55,532 nt of DNA from Candidatus Argoarchaeum ethanivorans (GTDB lineage Archaea > Halobacteriota > Methanosarcinia > Methanosarcinales > EX4572-44), in contig RPGO01000017.1 in assembly GCA_004193545.1 (NCBI GenBank), positions 1-55,532 on the forward strand, in the 5' to 3' direction. A program made the translations under genes and the position numbers. The notes below the pieces were generated by a model. That model ran no database searches, had not been told where the DNA came from, and saw only the letters and a list, made by a program, of their open reading frames with translations. The first letter of the stretch is position 1. Each line of letters opens with the position of its first letter. Positions 1 to 7,969 of this stretch are shown one piece after another.

Positions 1-125
1 CGCCCCATTTTCACGAAATCGTTGAGATACTCCACCTCTTTCTCTGTAAGTTTTATTTTTTCCATAGAATATGGTTGGACTCACAGGTTTATAAACTTTG
101 TCTAAAAATTAAGTTGCTGAGACAC
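1..125 (-). mobile_element. IS630-family element, truncated left end
   Basis: This is the outer 125 bp of the IS630 element found complete at 27062-28235. It carries the terminal inverted repeat and the first ~21 codons of the HTH ORF on the minus strand (start codon at 65-63). It stops at the window edge and is followed by a TA dinucleotide at 126-127, as expected for TA-targeting IS630/Tc1-mariner insertion. It is identical to the copy at the far end of the window and differs from the internal copy by one base in the segment compared. Confidence 0.92.
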
Positions 126-170
126 TAGCGAAACTAAAAAGTTGGATTAAAAGAGTGAAATGAAAAAATA

Positions 171-200
171 GGGGTGCATTTATGCATCCCACCATTTTTT
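171..200. terminator. Hairpin with T-run
   Basis: A 9-bp near-perfect stem (171-179 with 182-190, two-base loop, one G-T type mismatch) is followed by a run of T at 195-200. The shape is that of a terminator reading rightwards. No gene survives upstream of it because the IS630 copy fills that space, so it may have served a lost gene. Confidence 0.4.
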
Positions 201-249
201 GTATCAAAGTTGGGAAGACTTAAAGTTTTTGTTAAAGAAGTAAGTAATA

Positions 250-684
250 ATGGATAAAATGAAAACGGTAGTTTTGATAACTCTTGTTTTTGTTCTTGTT
301 TTGTTGTGTTATGGTCTTAAAATTGGAGATCGAACGGACGAAGTCATCGCCGTGCGAGACAATTTCAGTGAGGGAACCCTAAATCCCCAATTATGGCAAA
401 TCACACGCGAAGGCGATTTCAAAGAAAGCGTAATAGACGTATACGATGTTGACCCTTTAGAAAATGTTGACTTTCGATTGAGGCTGCTTGCGAATACTAT
501 TGGCACCAGGGATGATACAGTAAAGTTCCATGGAGTCAGGAGTGTAGAGAAAGTGGATTTCAGTGAAGGAAAAGAAATCTCTTGCGATATTGACTGGAAC
601 AACCAGAGCAATTATTACGTACGCAAAATATATTTTGATAATGTTGTAATTCATAGCGAGCAACACCATCTATATCAGTTGTAA
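250..684 (+). CDS. Secreted/anchored protein fragment, beta-sandwich-like
   Basis: The 144-aa product starts with a hydrophobic segment (residues 6-23, rich in V, L and I) that looks like a signal peptide or N-terminal anchor, so it probably acts outside the membrane. The remainder (DNFSEGTLNPQLWQ at about 37-50, then alternating hydrophobic/polar residues) resembles the start of concanavalin-A-like (jelly-roll) surface domains. Such domains are normally longer; the sequence loses this character after about residue 120 (DWNNQSN) and ends in unrelated residues, so the gene is probably truncated. A polar stretch just before the ATG (240-248) gives no clear Shine-Dalgarno. Function is inferred only from this resemblance. 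Confidence 0.5.
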   Translation: MDKMKTVVLITLVFVLVLLCYGLKIGDRTDEVIAVRDNFSEGTLNPQLWQITREGDFKESVIDVYDVDPLENVDFRLRLLANTIGTRDDTVKFHGVRSVEKVDFSEGKEISCDIDWNNQSNYYVRKIYFDNVVIHSEQHHLYQL

Positions 685-825
685 CCAACAACACATCCTT
701 GATAGCTTTCATTAAATAGATCACATCTATATATTATGCCAAGCTTTTTTTATCATCTGCACAAGCCACCGCTTGAAGGATTAAACGATAGCTATATATT
801 ATAAAAAATTAGTACATAATTTAGA

Positions 826-1032
826 ATGAAATGCAAGCAAACAACAGTACTATTACCTGAAATATGCCCACGCATTGATCAATGCGAGGCTGCAGATATC
901 AATAGTAAGCGGTGTACATCCTCAGAATTTTATATATACTGTGAGTATTTCTATAGTGACTGTGGCTTTGAGTTCTCAAGGACGACCATACAGATCGTAC
1001 ATTCCAGATCCGTTTTTTGCATCATAAAATAA
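826..1032 (+). CDS. Possible small Cys-rich protein upstream of tyrS
   Basis: This 68-aa ORF ends 7 bp before the tyrS start. An AT-rich TATA-like stretch (about 790-803) lies 23-36 bp upstream of its ATG, which fits a leaderless archaeal transcript. The first half has spaced cysteines (CPRIDQC, then RC, then YCEYF), a pattern seen in small archaeal metal-binding proteins. The second half looks less ordered and may be out of frame. I do not recognise the family. It could also be non-coding leader of tyrS. Confidence 0.35.
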   Translation: MKCKQTTVLLPEICPRIDQCEAADINSKRCTSSEFYIYCEYFYSDCGFEFSRTTIQIVHSRSVFCIIK

Positions 1033-1039
1033 GATTTCC

Positions 1040-1996
1040 ATGAACAGATTCGAGTTAATCAAGAGAAATGCCTATGAACTTGTAACCGACGAGCAGATCA
1101 AAAATTTGTGTGATTCTAACCATTCACCAACTGCTTATGTCGGGTACGAGCCAAGTGGTACTATCCACATGGGGCATGTACTGACGGTAAACAAACTCAT
1201 AGACCTTCAGAATGCAGGATTCAAGATTACGGTTTTGATCGCTGACCTTCATGCATATTTGAATCAGAAAGGAACGATCGAAGAAATACAAAAAACAGCT
1301 ATCTATAACAAAGAATGCTTCACAGCACTCGGGCTTACTCAAAAGAACACAAAGTACGTGTTTGGAAGAGATTTTCAACTTGGTCCTGAGTACATGCTAA
1401 ATGTGCTCAAGCTTGCAAGAAACACCACCCTGAACCGGGCGAAACGAAGCATGGACGAAGTGAGCAGGGATTCACAAAACCCTTACGTGTCGCAGATGAT
1501 TTATCCGCTCATGCAGGCAGTAGATATTGCAATGCTTGGTGTTGATGTTGCAGTTGGTGGGATAGATCAGCGAAAGATACACATGCTTGCACGAGAGGGG
1601 CTTTCTTCCATTGGATTTAAACCGCCATTATGCATTCACCTTCCAATACTTATTGGACTCGACGGTACTAAAATGTCAAGCTCAAAACGAAACGATCTGT
1701 CTATAGACGATACACCAGAGGAAATGCAAAGAAAGATTAACAAAGCCTACTGCCCGGAAGGCATAATTGAAGATAACCCGATACTACAACTATTCAAATA
1801 TCATATAGCCCTGCGATACAATACTCTTGTAATCGAACGCCCATCCAAATTTGGCGGGGATATTGAATACGTAGATTACGATTCACTCGAAAGGGACTTT
1901 GCAGCAAGAAAGCTTCATCCACAGGACGTGAAAAAAAGTGCAGCAAAGTACATGGTAGAGATGTTTGAACCAGTACGGAAACTACTGAAAACTTGA
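1040..1996 (+). CDS. tyrS: Tyrosyl-tRNA synthetase
   Basis: This class I aminoacyl-tRNA synthetase charges tRNA-Tyr with tyrosine in the cytosol. The 318-aa length is typical of the short archaeal/eukaryotic form. The HIGH signature appears as HMGH (residues 43-46) after YEPSGTI, and the KMSKS loop as TKMSSSKR (about residues 213-220). The tyrosine pocket motif (PLMQAVDIAMLGVDVAVGG) is present near residue 156. The ATG is preceded by a weak TTTCC rather than a strong ribosome site, so the transcript may be leaderless or read with the small ORF in front. The gene is intact. Confidence 0.95.
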   Translation: MNRFELIKRNAYELVTDEQIKNLCDSNHSPTAYVGYEPSGTIHMGHVLTVNKLIDLQNAGFKITVLIADLHAYLNQKGTIEEIQKTAIYNKECFTALGLTQKNTKYVFGRDFQLGPEYMLNVLKLARNTTLNRAKRSMDEVSRDSQNPYVSQMIYPLMQAVDIAMLGVDVAVGGIDQRKIHMLAREGLSSIGFKPPLCIHLPILIGLDGTKMSSSKRNDLSIDDTPEEMQRKINKAYCPEGIIEDNPILQLFKYHIALRYNTLVIERPSKFGGDIEYVDYDSLERDFAARKLHPQDVKKSAAKYMVEMFEPVRKLLKT

Positions 1997-2145
1997 TTTA
2001 ATTGTTATACCCCGCTGCTCTGCAAGGGGGTGTGCCGTCGCAATTTGACTGTGGAAGAAGGCTGATTCATGCTCCTTCAGTGATAGAAGACATGAAAACC
2101 TATTGAAGGGTAAGAATCAGGTGCCAATAATAATAATTAAATAGG

Positions 2146-2178
2146 ACAATGCTATTTCAGATTAGAATATAGCATTGT
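2146..2178. repeat. Perfect 10-bp inverted repeat
   Basis: Stem ACAATGCTAT (2146-2155) pairs perfectly with ATAGCATTGT (2169-2178) around a 13-nt loop. It lies 65 bp upstream of the zinc-ribbon gene. It could be an operator for the two-gene unit at 2243-3237, a terminator of tyrS, or the end of a lost insertion. No T-run follows, which argues against a terminator. Confidence 0.5.
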
Positions 2179-2242
2179 TATTGAGAAAGTCGAAACAACA
2201 ACAAGATTCAATGTTTGAACAAGATCGAGAGATTTAGTTGAA

Positions 2243-2428
2243 ATGAGTAGTATTTTCTGTCCATATTGCGGTGGTGAATTTGGTTTAGATTGGCGTTTTT
2301 ATTGTCAGAACTGCGATACAAAATTGAGTATTGGTATGAGAAATTGCCCAAGTTGTGGAAATAGTCTTAAAGAAAGACATTGCAGGACATGTGGAAATTT
2401 GATAATTGGACAAGTAGGTTTGCATTAA
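2243..2428 (+). CDS. Small double zinc-ribbon protein
   Basis: The 61-aa product has three or four CxxC knuckles (CPYCGG, CQNC, CPSCG, CRTCG), giving two rubredoxin-like zinc ribbons and little else. Such proteins act as nucleic-acid or protein-binding adaptors; no catalytic residues are visible. It ends 35 bp before the deoxyribosyltransferase-like gene and shares its direction and AT-rich composition, so the two are likely one transcription unit. The pair sits between two core genes and looks acquired. The specific role is unknown. Confidence 0.65.
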   Translation: MSSIFCPYCGGEFGLDWRFYCQNCDTKLSIGMRNCPSCGNSLKERHCRTCGNLIIGQVGLH

Positions 2429-2463
2429 TAAATATCAATTGAAATCATGAAGAGGAGGAAATT

Positions 2464-3237
2464 TTGAAAAAGATAGTCTTTATGGTAATGCCATTTGAAG
2501 ATAAACTGGCAAATGAAATATACCGTTTCTCAACAAAACCTATTTGCGAATCTTTTGATCTTGAAATTAAACGAGCAGATGAGTTATTTACAACAAATCC
2601 TATACTGGATGACATTATTTCTGCTATTGAAAAATCTGTAATAACAATTATTGATATTTCTGGAGATAATCCTAATGTTTTTTATGAACTTGGAATCGCA
2701 CATATTCTAAAACAAAATCAGACTATTATAATAACTCATGATGAATATGATAGCGTTCCTTTGGATATTACTCACTTTAGAATTATTAAATATGTAGATA
2801 GTATTGTTGGGAAAAAAGAATATGAAGATAAGTTAAGAAAAACAATAGAATTGATTATTCAAGATTTTAATTTAATTTATAAAGAAGAATATAGATTTGC
2901 TATGGAATTGATTTCTTCATTGGATAGAGAGTCTGATATTTATAAATTGATTGCTCTTTCAAAGCTTCCTATCCTCCCAAACCGTAATGATTCTTATCAT
3001 ATTGAAGGGCATAATGAAAAAAAAGATAAACAAACAGAAGTCGGCCAGCAAATAGAAGATAATTTGCATGGTTATAAAGAATTAGATTTTATTGAATTTA
3101 CCGGAGATAAAATTCTACTTACTTCTAAAGGTAAAGCATTCGTTGAATTGGCAGAAGAAAAGGGATTCATACTGGATTATGCAAATGGAACAATTTTTAC
3201 TAAAGGATATATCCCCTCAGATAAATTAGAAAAATAA
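2464..3237 (+). CDS. Nucleoside 2-deoxyribosyltransferase-like (TIR-related fold) protein
   Basis: The 257-aa product begins with the pattern of nucleoside 2-deoxyribosyltransferase-like sensor/effector proteins: VFMVMPFEDKLANEIY, then NPILDDIISAIEKS, DISGDNPNVFYELGIAH and QTIIITHDE. The NPNVFYELG block carries the conserved Glu used for N-glycosidic chemistry in this fold. Residues ~180-250 form a second region that looks like a winged helix. In prokaryotes such domains often occur in immune effectors acting on NAD or nucleotides; that role here is inference. The start is TTG, decided by a strong GAGGAGG site (2452-2458). Codons are much more AT-rich than in flanking core genes, suggesting transfer. 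Confidence 0.7.
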   Translation: MKKIVFMVMPFEDKLANEIYRFSTKPICESFDLEIKRADELFTTNPILDDIISAIEKSVITIIDISGDNPNVFYELGIAHILKQNQTIIITHDEYDSVPLDITHFRIIKYVDSIVGKKEYEDKLRKTIELIIQDFNLIYKEEYRFAMELISSLDRESDIYKLIALSKLPILPNRNDSYHIEGHNEKKDKQTEVGQQIEDNLHGYKELDFIEFTGDKILLTSKGKAFVELAEEKGFILDYANGTIFTKGYIPSDKLEK

Positions 3238-3371
3238 TATAATAATGCAATTGAGGCGGAAGCGCATAACTTCAAAATCAGTTCAAAAGAAAGTGATAAC
3301 CGATAGAAAAAAACATGAGCATCCTCCTGATGCCTCCGACATCCGGTTGGAGGTCGTTGATTGCTTGTGCA

Positions 3372-3537
3372 CTCGATTGCTAGCGCAATCGAGAATTAAA
3401 GGTTATCGGTTATTTTCTGCAAAGCGCAGCTTTGCAGTGCTAATGCAATCAAGAGTTGTTTTCGCACACGGAGTGTGCGGTTCTGCACAACGAAGTTGTG
3501 CAGTTACAGGTTATCTCTGCAAAGCGCAGCTTTACAG
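3372..3537. repeat. Cluster of five mini-hairpins (composite repeat, locus A)
   Basis: Five perfect or near-perfect palindromes follow each other: 3372-3393 (stem CTCGATTGC, loop TAGC), 3417-3437 (stem CTGCAAAGC, loop GCA), 3463-3479 (stem CGCACAC, loop GGA), 3483-3503 (stem CTGCACAAC, loop GAA) and 3517-3537 (as the second, one mismatch). They are joined by a shared linker (AATTAAAGGTTATCGGTTAT). The cluster lies between two convergent genes and touches the stop codon of the M42 peptidase. The same parts in the same order recur, inverted, at 25738-25901. Confidence 0.85.
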
Positions 3538-3538
3538 G

Positions 3539-4594
3539 TTAAAAGTATCTGTCCACTGTTGTTATTGCTTGTGCAACCAATTCTGCAGTTGCTTCAAGGT
3601 CGTCAATATCCAGTGTCTCCACTGGTGAGTGCATATATCTGATAGGTACACTTACTACACCGGTTGGAATGCCACTTTTTGTCAAATGTATGGCAGTACC
3701 ATCGGTTGTGCCTCCATCCCCAACATCAAGCTGGTATGGGATGTTTTTCTCTTTTGCTGTTTCTTCAAGCCATCGTACGACAGTCGGATGTGCGATAAGC
3801 CCCCTCCCTGCCGCATCAACGATTGTGATTGCAGTTCCTTTTCCAACTTCGATAGCGGAATCCTTCTTTTCAATTCCAGGATGATCCCCTGGTATGGTAC
3901 CATCGGTTGCAATAGCCACATCAGGATTCAATGAAAAAGCACTGGTTTTCGCTCCTTTCAAGCCGACTTCTTCCTGTACTGTGCCTACTGCATGAACGGT
4001 TACGTTGCTGCCAAGTTCACTGATTCGCTTCATTGCATGTATCATCACGCAGACTCCAGCACGATTGTCAAATGCTTTTCCTGTCATAACTTTCTCAGTC
4101 ATGCTTTTACATTCGCGATCGATTGTAATGGGTGTACCAACTCTAACACCACGAGCTTCCGCTTCTTTCCTGTTTTTAGCTCCAATATCAATGAACATAT
4201 CGTCTGCTTTCAAGAGTTTATTTTTATCTTCTTCTTTTATTACATGTGGAGGCTTGGCGCCGATGACACCATAAATATCGCTCTTATCTGTATGGAGAAC
4301 TACACGCTGGCTGTGGAGTGTTTGATCAAACCAGCCGCCGATCCTAACAAAGCGGATAAAGCCCTTATCATCGATGTACTTACACATAAGTCCGATTTCG
4401 TCCATGTGTGCTGCAATCATAACCGAGGGCTTACTGCCTTTTTTAGTTGCAATCACATTTCCCATCGTGTCTGTTCTAATTTCATCTACATAAGATTCAA
4501 GCTCTTCATAAACAATATTTTTGATGCTTTCTTCACAACCTGATAATCCATGTGCATTGGATAGTCGTTCCAATAATTTTTTAAGTTCTTTCAT
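3539..4594 (-). CDS. M42-family metalloaminopeptidase
   Basis: A 351-aa cytosolic dinuclear-metal aminopeptidase of the glutamyl aminopeptidase/TET family, which trims peptides released by the proteasome. Metal and catalytic signatures are visible: AAHMDEIG (first His), FDNRAGV (bridging Asp), VQEEVGLKGA (general base Glu and ligand Glu), AIATDGTIPGDHPG (Asp ligand) and YMHSPVE (final His). The start is placed at 4594 (MKELKKLLERLS), where family members usually begin; the frame stays open to 4618. The 3' end abuts hairpin cluster A. It runs in the same direction as cfbB, 50 bp downstream of it. Confidence 0.9.
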   Translation of the reverse strand: MKELKKLLERLSNAHGLSGCEESIKNIVYEELESYVDEIRTDTMGNVIATKKGSKPSVMIAAHMDEIGLMCKYIDDKGFIRFVRIGGWFDQTLHSQRVVLHTDKSDIYGVIGAKPPHVIKEEDKNKLLKADDMFIDIGAKNRKEAEARGVRVGTPITIDRECKSMTEKVMTGKAFDNRAGVCVMIHAMKRISELGSNVTVHAVGTVQEEVGLKGAKTSAFSLNPDVAIATDGTIPGDHPGIEKKDSAIEVGKGTAITIVDAAGRGLIAHPTVVRWLEETAKEKNIPYQLDVGDGGTTDGTAIHLTKSGIPTGVVSVPIRYMHSPVETLDIDDLEATAELVAQAITTVDRYF

Positions 4595-4644
4595 AAATAG
4601 TCGCCGTTTATTCCACATACATCAAACGTTTTTAACTTTATCCT

Positions 4645-6087
4645 TTACCTGCGTTGTTGGTGTTGTCTGCATTTTTCAACAAAACTTGTGGCAAACCCTG
4701 GATATGATGCTGCATGTATGTGGAGATATGTTGCAATGGTGTTCTCCTGCATGAGTCCATCCTGTTTGTTGTGTATACCGGTTCCACGCTCTGTTTTGAT
4801 TGCAAAAGTGGCATCCTCTGGCAAATCAAGTATCTCAGAGTGGTGGAACTCGTGCGCTTTGATACTGGTGTTCCTAACTCCTATTGGTGTGTCCTTCATT
4901 ATGCGTGCCACTGTGTAGGTCACAACCCGTTTATGAGTAAGATGTGTATTTCCTGGCAGTGCTCCTATCATTTCATAGCTTCCAGGCTCAACTTCTGCCA
5001 TATGATATTTGCTGTGGTTTAACCTGGTTGTGACGATGTTTTTGGTAAGATACATGAGACCGCCGCATTCACCAAAGATTGGGCAGCCGGATTGTGATGC
5101 ATTATATATGCTTTCTCGCATGGTTTTGTTTTTTTCAAGCTCTGCTGCAAAAAGCTCAGGATAGCCACCACCAATATATAAACCATCAACTTCCGGAATT
5201 TTCTTATCATGAAGCGGACTAAAATAAGTTAGCTTTGCACCTTCAAGCTCTAATAATTCAAGATTGTCTCGATAATAAAAATTGAATGCTTCGTCGAGTG
5301 CTACGCCAACTCTGACAACAGGTGGTTTTCGGTGTTGTACGTACAATGTTTGTGGCAGCTCTGGCAGGGGGGGCGCACTGCGCGCAATTTCAAGTAATTG
5401 CTGCATATCAACTCCCTCTCTGGTTATGCTTTTTACAGTGCCAAGACGTGCATCAAAATCATGCAGTCTGCGTCTTCCTTCGATAGCAGGCATGAGTCCG
5501 AGATGTCTCATGCTTATCTGCATACCTTCATCTCTCGGTATCACACCAATAACAGGGATGTCGGTGTAAGTTTCAATAGCTTTCTTCGCTTTTTCGCTGT
5601 GAGATGTGCTTCCGACATTGTTTAGGATAACACCAAGAATTTTTACCCCCGGATCAAAGAGAGTGTAGCCTTTTACTATCGCAGCAGCACTCCTGGTGAT
5701 GCTCCGGGCATTGATTATCAATACAACCGGACAGTTCAGTATTTTAGCTATTTGTGCTGTGCTCCCGGTGTCACTTGTTGCGTCTAACCCTTCATATAAG
5801 CCGCGTACGCCCTCGATAATCGAAATATCAGAGCCCTTTGAAGCATGCTGAAAGATCTCATGAATTGTATGACTCTTGCACAGGTAACCATCAAGGTTTC
5901 GAGCAGGTCTTCCGGTAATCTCGGTATGATAACCAGGATCGATGTAATCCAGACCAACTTTGAAAGGCTGCACAGTATACCCCATATCCTTAAGTGCTGC
6001 CATTATTCCCATGGAGATTGTGGTCTTTCCAGACGAAGAACGATCAGCAGCAAGCATCACACGCGGAAGATTTAATAATTGCGTCAT
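4645..6087 (-). CDS. cfbB: Ni-sirohydrochlorin a,c-diamide synthase (CfbB)
   Basis: A 480-aa glutamine-dependent amidase of the CbiA/CobB family. The N-terminal P-loop domain (RSSSGKTTISMG, ~13-24) activates the carboxylates with ATP; the C-terminal class I glutaminase has the nucleophile in FGECGGLMYL and a distal His-Glu in HEFHHSE. It reads KVGLDYIDPGYHTEITGRPARNLDGYL where cobyrinate enzymes have GPDFIDPTHH; I take the LDYIDPxYH form to mark the F430 enzyme, which amidates Ni-sirohydrochlorin. The start is set at 6087 (MTQLLNLPRVML). A paralogue (cbiA) lies at 20882-22228. The alternative is a second cobyrinate amidase. Confidence 0.8.
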   Translation of the reverse strand: MTQLLNLPRVMLAADRSSSGKTTISMGIMAALKDMGYTVQPFKVGLDYIDPGYHTEITGRPARNLDGYLCKSHTIHEIFQHASKGSDISIIEGVRGLYEGLDATSDTGSTAQIAKILNCPVVLIINARSITRSAAAIVKGYTLFDPGVKILGVILNNVGSTSHSEKAKKAIETYTDIPVIGVIPRDEGMQISMRHLGLMPAIEGRRRLHDFDARLGTVKSITREGVDMQQLLEIARSAPPLPELPQTLYVQHRKPPVVRVGVALDEAFNFYYRDNLELLELEGAKLTYFSPLHDKKIPEVDGLYIGGGYPELFAAELEKNKTMRESIYNASQSGCPIFGECGGLMYLTKNIVTTRLNHSKYHMAEVEPGSYEMIGALPGNTHLTHKRVVTYTVARIMKDTPIGVRNTSIKAHEFHHSEILDLPEDATFAIKTERGTGIHNKQDGLMQENTIATYLHIHAASYPGFATSFVEKCRQHQQRR

Positions 6088-6169
6088 TAAATATACTCCA
6101 TGACTTGTACAATTCCTGCTTATTATATAAATATCCTGTTCCATAAAGCTCCCTGTATTGGACACTTTT

Positions 6170-6223
6170 GAGGCAGAAGCTATATCTGTAAAAAACGAGA
6201 CAGTGTTATACGAAATTGGTGGA
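6170..6223 (+). repeat. Direct repeat, left copy
   Basis: A ~54-bp tract beginning GAGGCAGAAGCTATATCTGT is repeated at 6701-6756, with about three quarters of bases identical. The two copies bracket the DUF454 gene exactly, spaced 531 bp. The right copy can be read as a short peptide ending at 6799, so the repeat may be a piece of a former coding sequence. Confidence 0.55.
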
Positions 6224-6234
6224 ATGGAATTGTT

Positions 6235-6675
6235 ATGAAAAAAAGCGATGACGAAGGACAGTGTGGTGATAGTTTCAATCGACTAAATAAAATATCGAAA
6301 AGATTAGTCCATACGTTATTGATTGTTGCGGGAACCTTTTTTGTAGGGCTTGCAATCGTTGGAATATTTTTGCCTATTTTGCCTACTGTTCCATTTTTAT
6401 TACTTGCCAGTGCATGCTATGCCAAAAGTTCAAAAAGATTTCACGATTGGCTTTTAAATAATAAATGGTTTGGGATTTACTTTAAAAATTACCAGAACGG
6501 GGAAGGAATTCCATTAAAAATGAAGATCTTGTCCATTTCTCTGTTATGGGCTACAATAATATTTTCAGGAGTCTTCATCGTTCACATTCTTTTTATAAGA
6601 ATTATTTTGATTCTAATAGCTATTGGCGTTACTATTCATATTCTCCATATCAAGATTTCAAAACAACAGACTTGA
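6235..6675 (+). CDS. DUF454 (YbaN-like) small membrane protein
   Basis: The 146-aa product matches the DUF454/YbaN inner-membrane family, whose function is unknown. A first helix pair with the signature GIFLPILPTVPFLLLASACYAKSSKRFHDWL (split here by the turn after LPTVP) is followed by two more helices (~105-140). Three to four membrane segments are expected. The N-terminal ~25 residues are charged and cytosolic. The gene sits between direct repeats and between two core genes, which suggests that it, or the repeat unit, was inserted. It is intact. Confidence 0.8.
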   Translation: MKKSDDEGQCGDSFNRLNKISKRLVHTLLIVAGTFFVGLAIVGIFLPILPTVPFLLLASACYAKSSKRFHDWLLNNKWFGIYFKNYQNGEGIPLKMKILSISLLWATIIFSGVFIVHILFIRIILILIAIGVTIHILHIKISKQQT

Positions 6676-6700
6676 AACAGACGGTGGCAGCATTACCAAG

Positions 6701-6756
6701 GAAGCAGAAGCTATATCTGTTAAAAACAAGATACTACTATACGAAAAGGCGGTGGA
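6701..6756 (+). repeat. Direct repeat, right copy
   Basis: This is the second copy of the tract at 6170-6223. In one frame it lies inside an open stretch that ends VDVKTVDGTIVVIKK and stops at 6797-6799, just before pspA, so it may be the tail of an older ORF that the DUF454 segment interrupted. Confidence 0.5.
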
Positions 6757-6816
6757 TGTTAAAACAGTGGATGGCACCATCGTGGTGATTAAAAAGTAAC
6801 AATTGGTTGTGATATT

Positions 6817-7515
6817 ATGGGATTAATAGACAGAATGAGCACAGTAGTAAAAGCTAAAGTAAGTAAAGTCCTTGACAGGTTTGAAGACCCAAGAGAGACG
6901 CTGGATTACTCATACCAAAAACAGCTTGAAATGCTGCGAAAAGTAAAGCGCGGCGTGGCAGAAGTGGCAACTTCCAAGAAACGACTGGAAATACAGCGCA
7001 CAAAACTACAGGCAAATATTGACAAACACACCTCACAGGCAAAAGCTGCTCTTGAAGCAGGAAGAGAAGACCTTGCACGAACAGCACTCACACTTAAAGC
7101 ACAGGAACAAACACAGTTCGAACAGCTAACCCAGCAGATAGTAAATATGGGGCATGAACAGGACAAACTCGTGGCAACCGAGAAAAGACTCTCGGCAAAG
7201 GTTGAGTCCTTCCGAAGTAGGAAAGAAACGATCAAGGCGCAGTACTCGGCAGCAGAAGCACAGGTTAAAATCACAGAATCAGTGAGCGGCATCGGTGAAG
7301 AGATGACTGATGTTGGGCTTGCCATACAACGAGCTGAAGACAAAACCGAAAATATGCGAGCAAGATCAGAGGCACTTGACGAACTGATTGAAACAGGCAC
7401 GCTTGAAGATACACTTGAAAGCGGGGACTCAATTGAGCGAGAACTTGCAGCCATAAAACAGAAAAGCACAGTAGACGAAGAGCTTGAAGCCCTGCAAAGA
7501 GAGGTGAACAAATAA
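6817..7515 (+). CDS. pspA: Phage shock protein A / Vipp1-type membrane-remodelling protein
   Basis: The 232-aa protein is almost entirely helical coiled coil, with the family opening MGLIDRMSTVVKAKVSKVLDRFEDPRETLDYSYQ split by a short amphipathic helix that binds membranes. PspA/Vipp1 proteins polymerise on the inner membrane face and help cells survive membrane stress, including damage by pore-forming agents. The stop codon overlaps the next ATG (TAATG), so the two genes are translationally coupled. A GGTTGTGATATT stretch precedes the ATG. It is intact and of normal length. Confidence 0.92.
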   Translation: MGLIDRMSTVVKAKVSKVLDRFEDPRETLDYSYQKQLEMLRKVKRGVAEVATSKKRLEIQRTKLQANIDKHTSQAKAALEAGREDLARTALTLKAQEQTQFEQLTQQIVNMGHEQDKLVATEKRLSAKVESFRSRKETIKAQYSAAEAQVKITESVSGIGEEMTDVGLAIQRAEDKTENMRARSEALDELIETGTLEDTLESGDSIERELAAIKQKSTVDEELEALQREVNK

Positions 7516-7793
7516 TGATAGCCAGATTAATGGGACTTGGACAGTACCACATAGAAGACAGGTACATCGACGATCTTAACACGATAGACAACCTAATTGT
7601 AGAAATCGTGGAAAAGGACGACTACGACAGCTTCAATAAAACCTACCCCGAATTAATATCGTACGTGCAGAAACATGGCACACCAGTACCAGACGGGGAA
7701 ATTGTCGAATCAGATATTATCATACCGCCAGACGACCTCACACTTGAAGAAGCCAAGGAAATATTCAAAGGACAGGGTATAATCGAAGACTGA
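7515..7793 (+). CDS. PspA-associated small protein (PspAA-like)
   Basis: A 92-aa acidic protein coupled to pspA through a TAATG overlap. It begins MIARLMGLGQYHIEDRYIDDLNTIDN and ends with an EDGQGIIED-like tail, features of the PspAA domain found next to archaeal and actinobacterial pspA. The domain is thought to act with PspA in membrane stress; its chemistry is not known. The charge pattern and the tight pairing are the evidence; the family name is from memory. Confidence 0.75.
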   Translation: MIARLMGLGQYHIEDRYIDDLNTIDNLIVEIVEKDDYDSFNKTYPELISYVQKHGTPVPDGEIVESDIIIPPDDLTLEEAKEIFKGQGIIED

Positions 7794-7969
7794 AGGCAGG
7801 ACAACTGATAATTTATCCTATCAAACACCAAAGAAACAGATACTTAACTATGGAACAGCCACGATTTTAAGTATTGTTTAAGTACAGTGTAAAGGTATAA
7901 AAATCATGTATAAAAACATAAATATGAATTCAACTATAAAATTCCATAATAGGTTGTGGAGATAGAATC

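Noticed and set aside
2040-2140. Right end of a TnpB/IS605-type element after tyrS
   Set aside because: A faint resemblance in the sequence tail only; no TnpB residues or guide-like structure could be supported.
3372-3537. Possible CRISPR array
   Set aside because: Palindromes are regularly placed but there are no identical direct repeats with equal-length unique spacers, and no cas genes.
3245-3628. 127-codon plus-strand ORF
   Set aside because: It is composed of hairpin repeats and the antisense of the M42 gene end; no protein-like composition.
3992-4543. 183-codon plus-strand ORF opposite the M42 peptidase
   Set aside because: Antisense shadow; the opposite strand holds all catalytic motifs.
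6906-7511. 201-codon minus-strand ORF opposite pspA
   Set aside because: Ser- and Cys-rich shadow of the coiled-coil gene; the plus strand has a clear family match.
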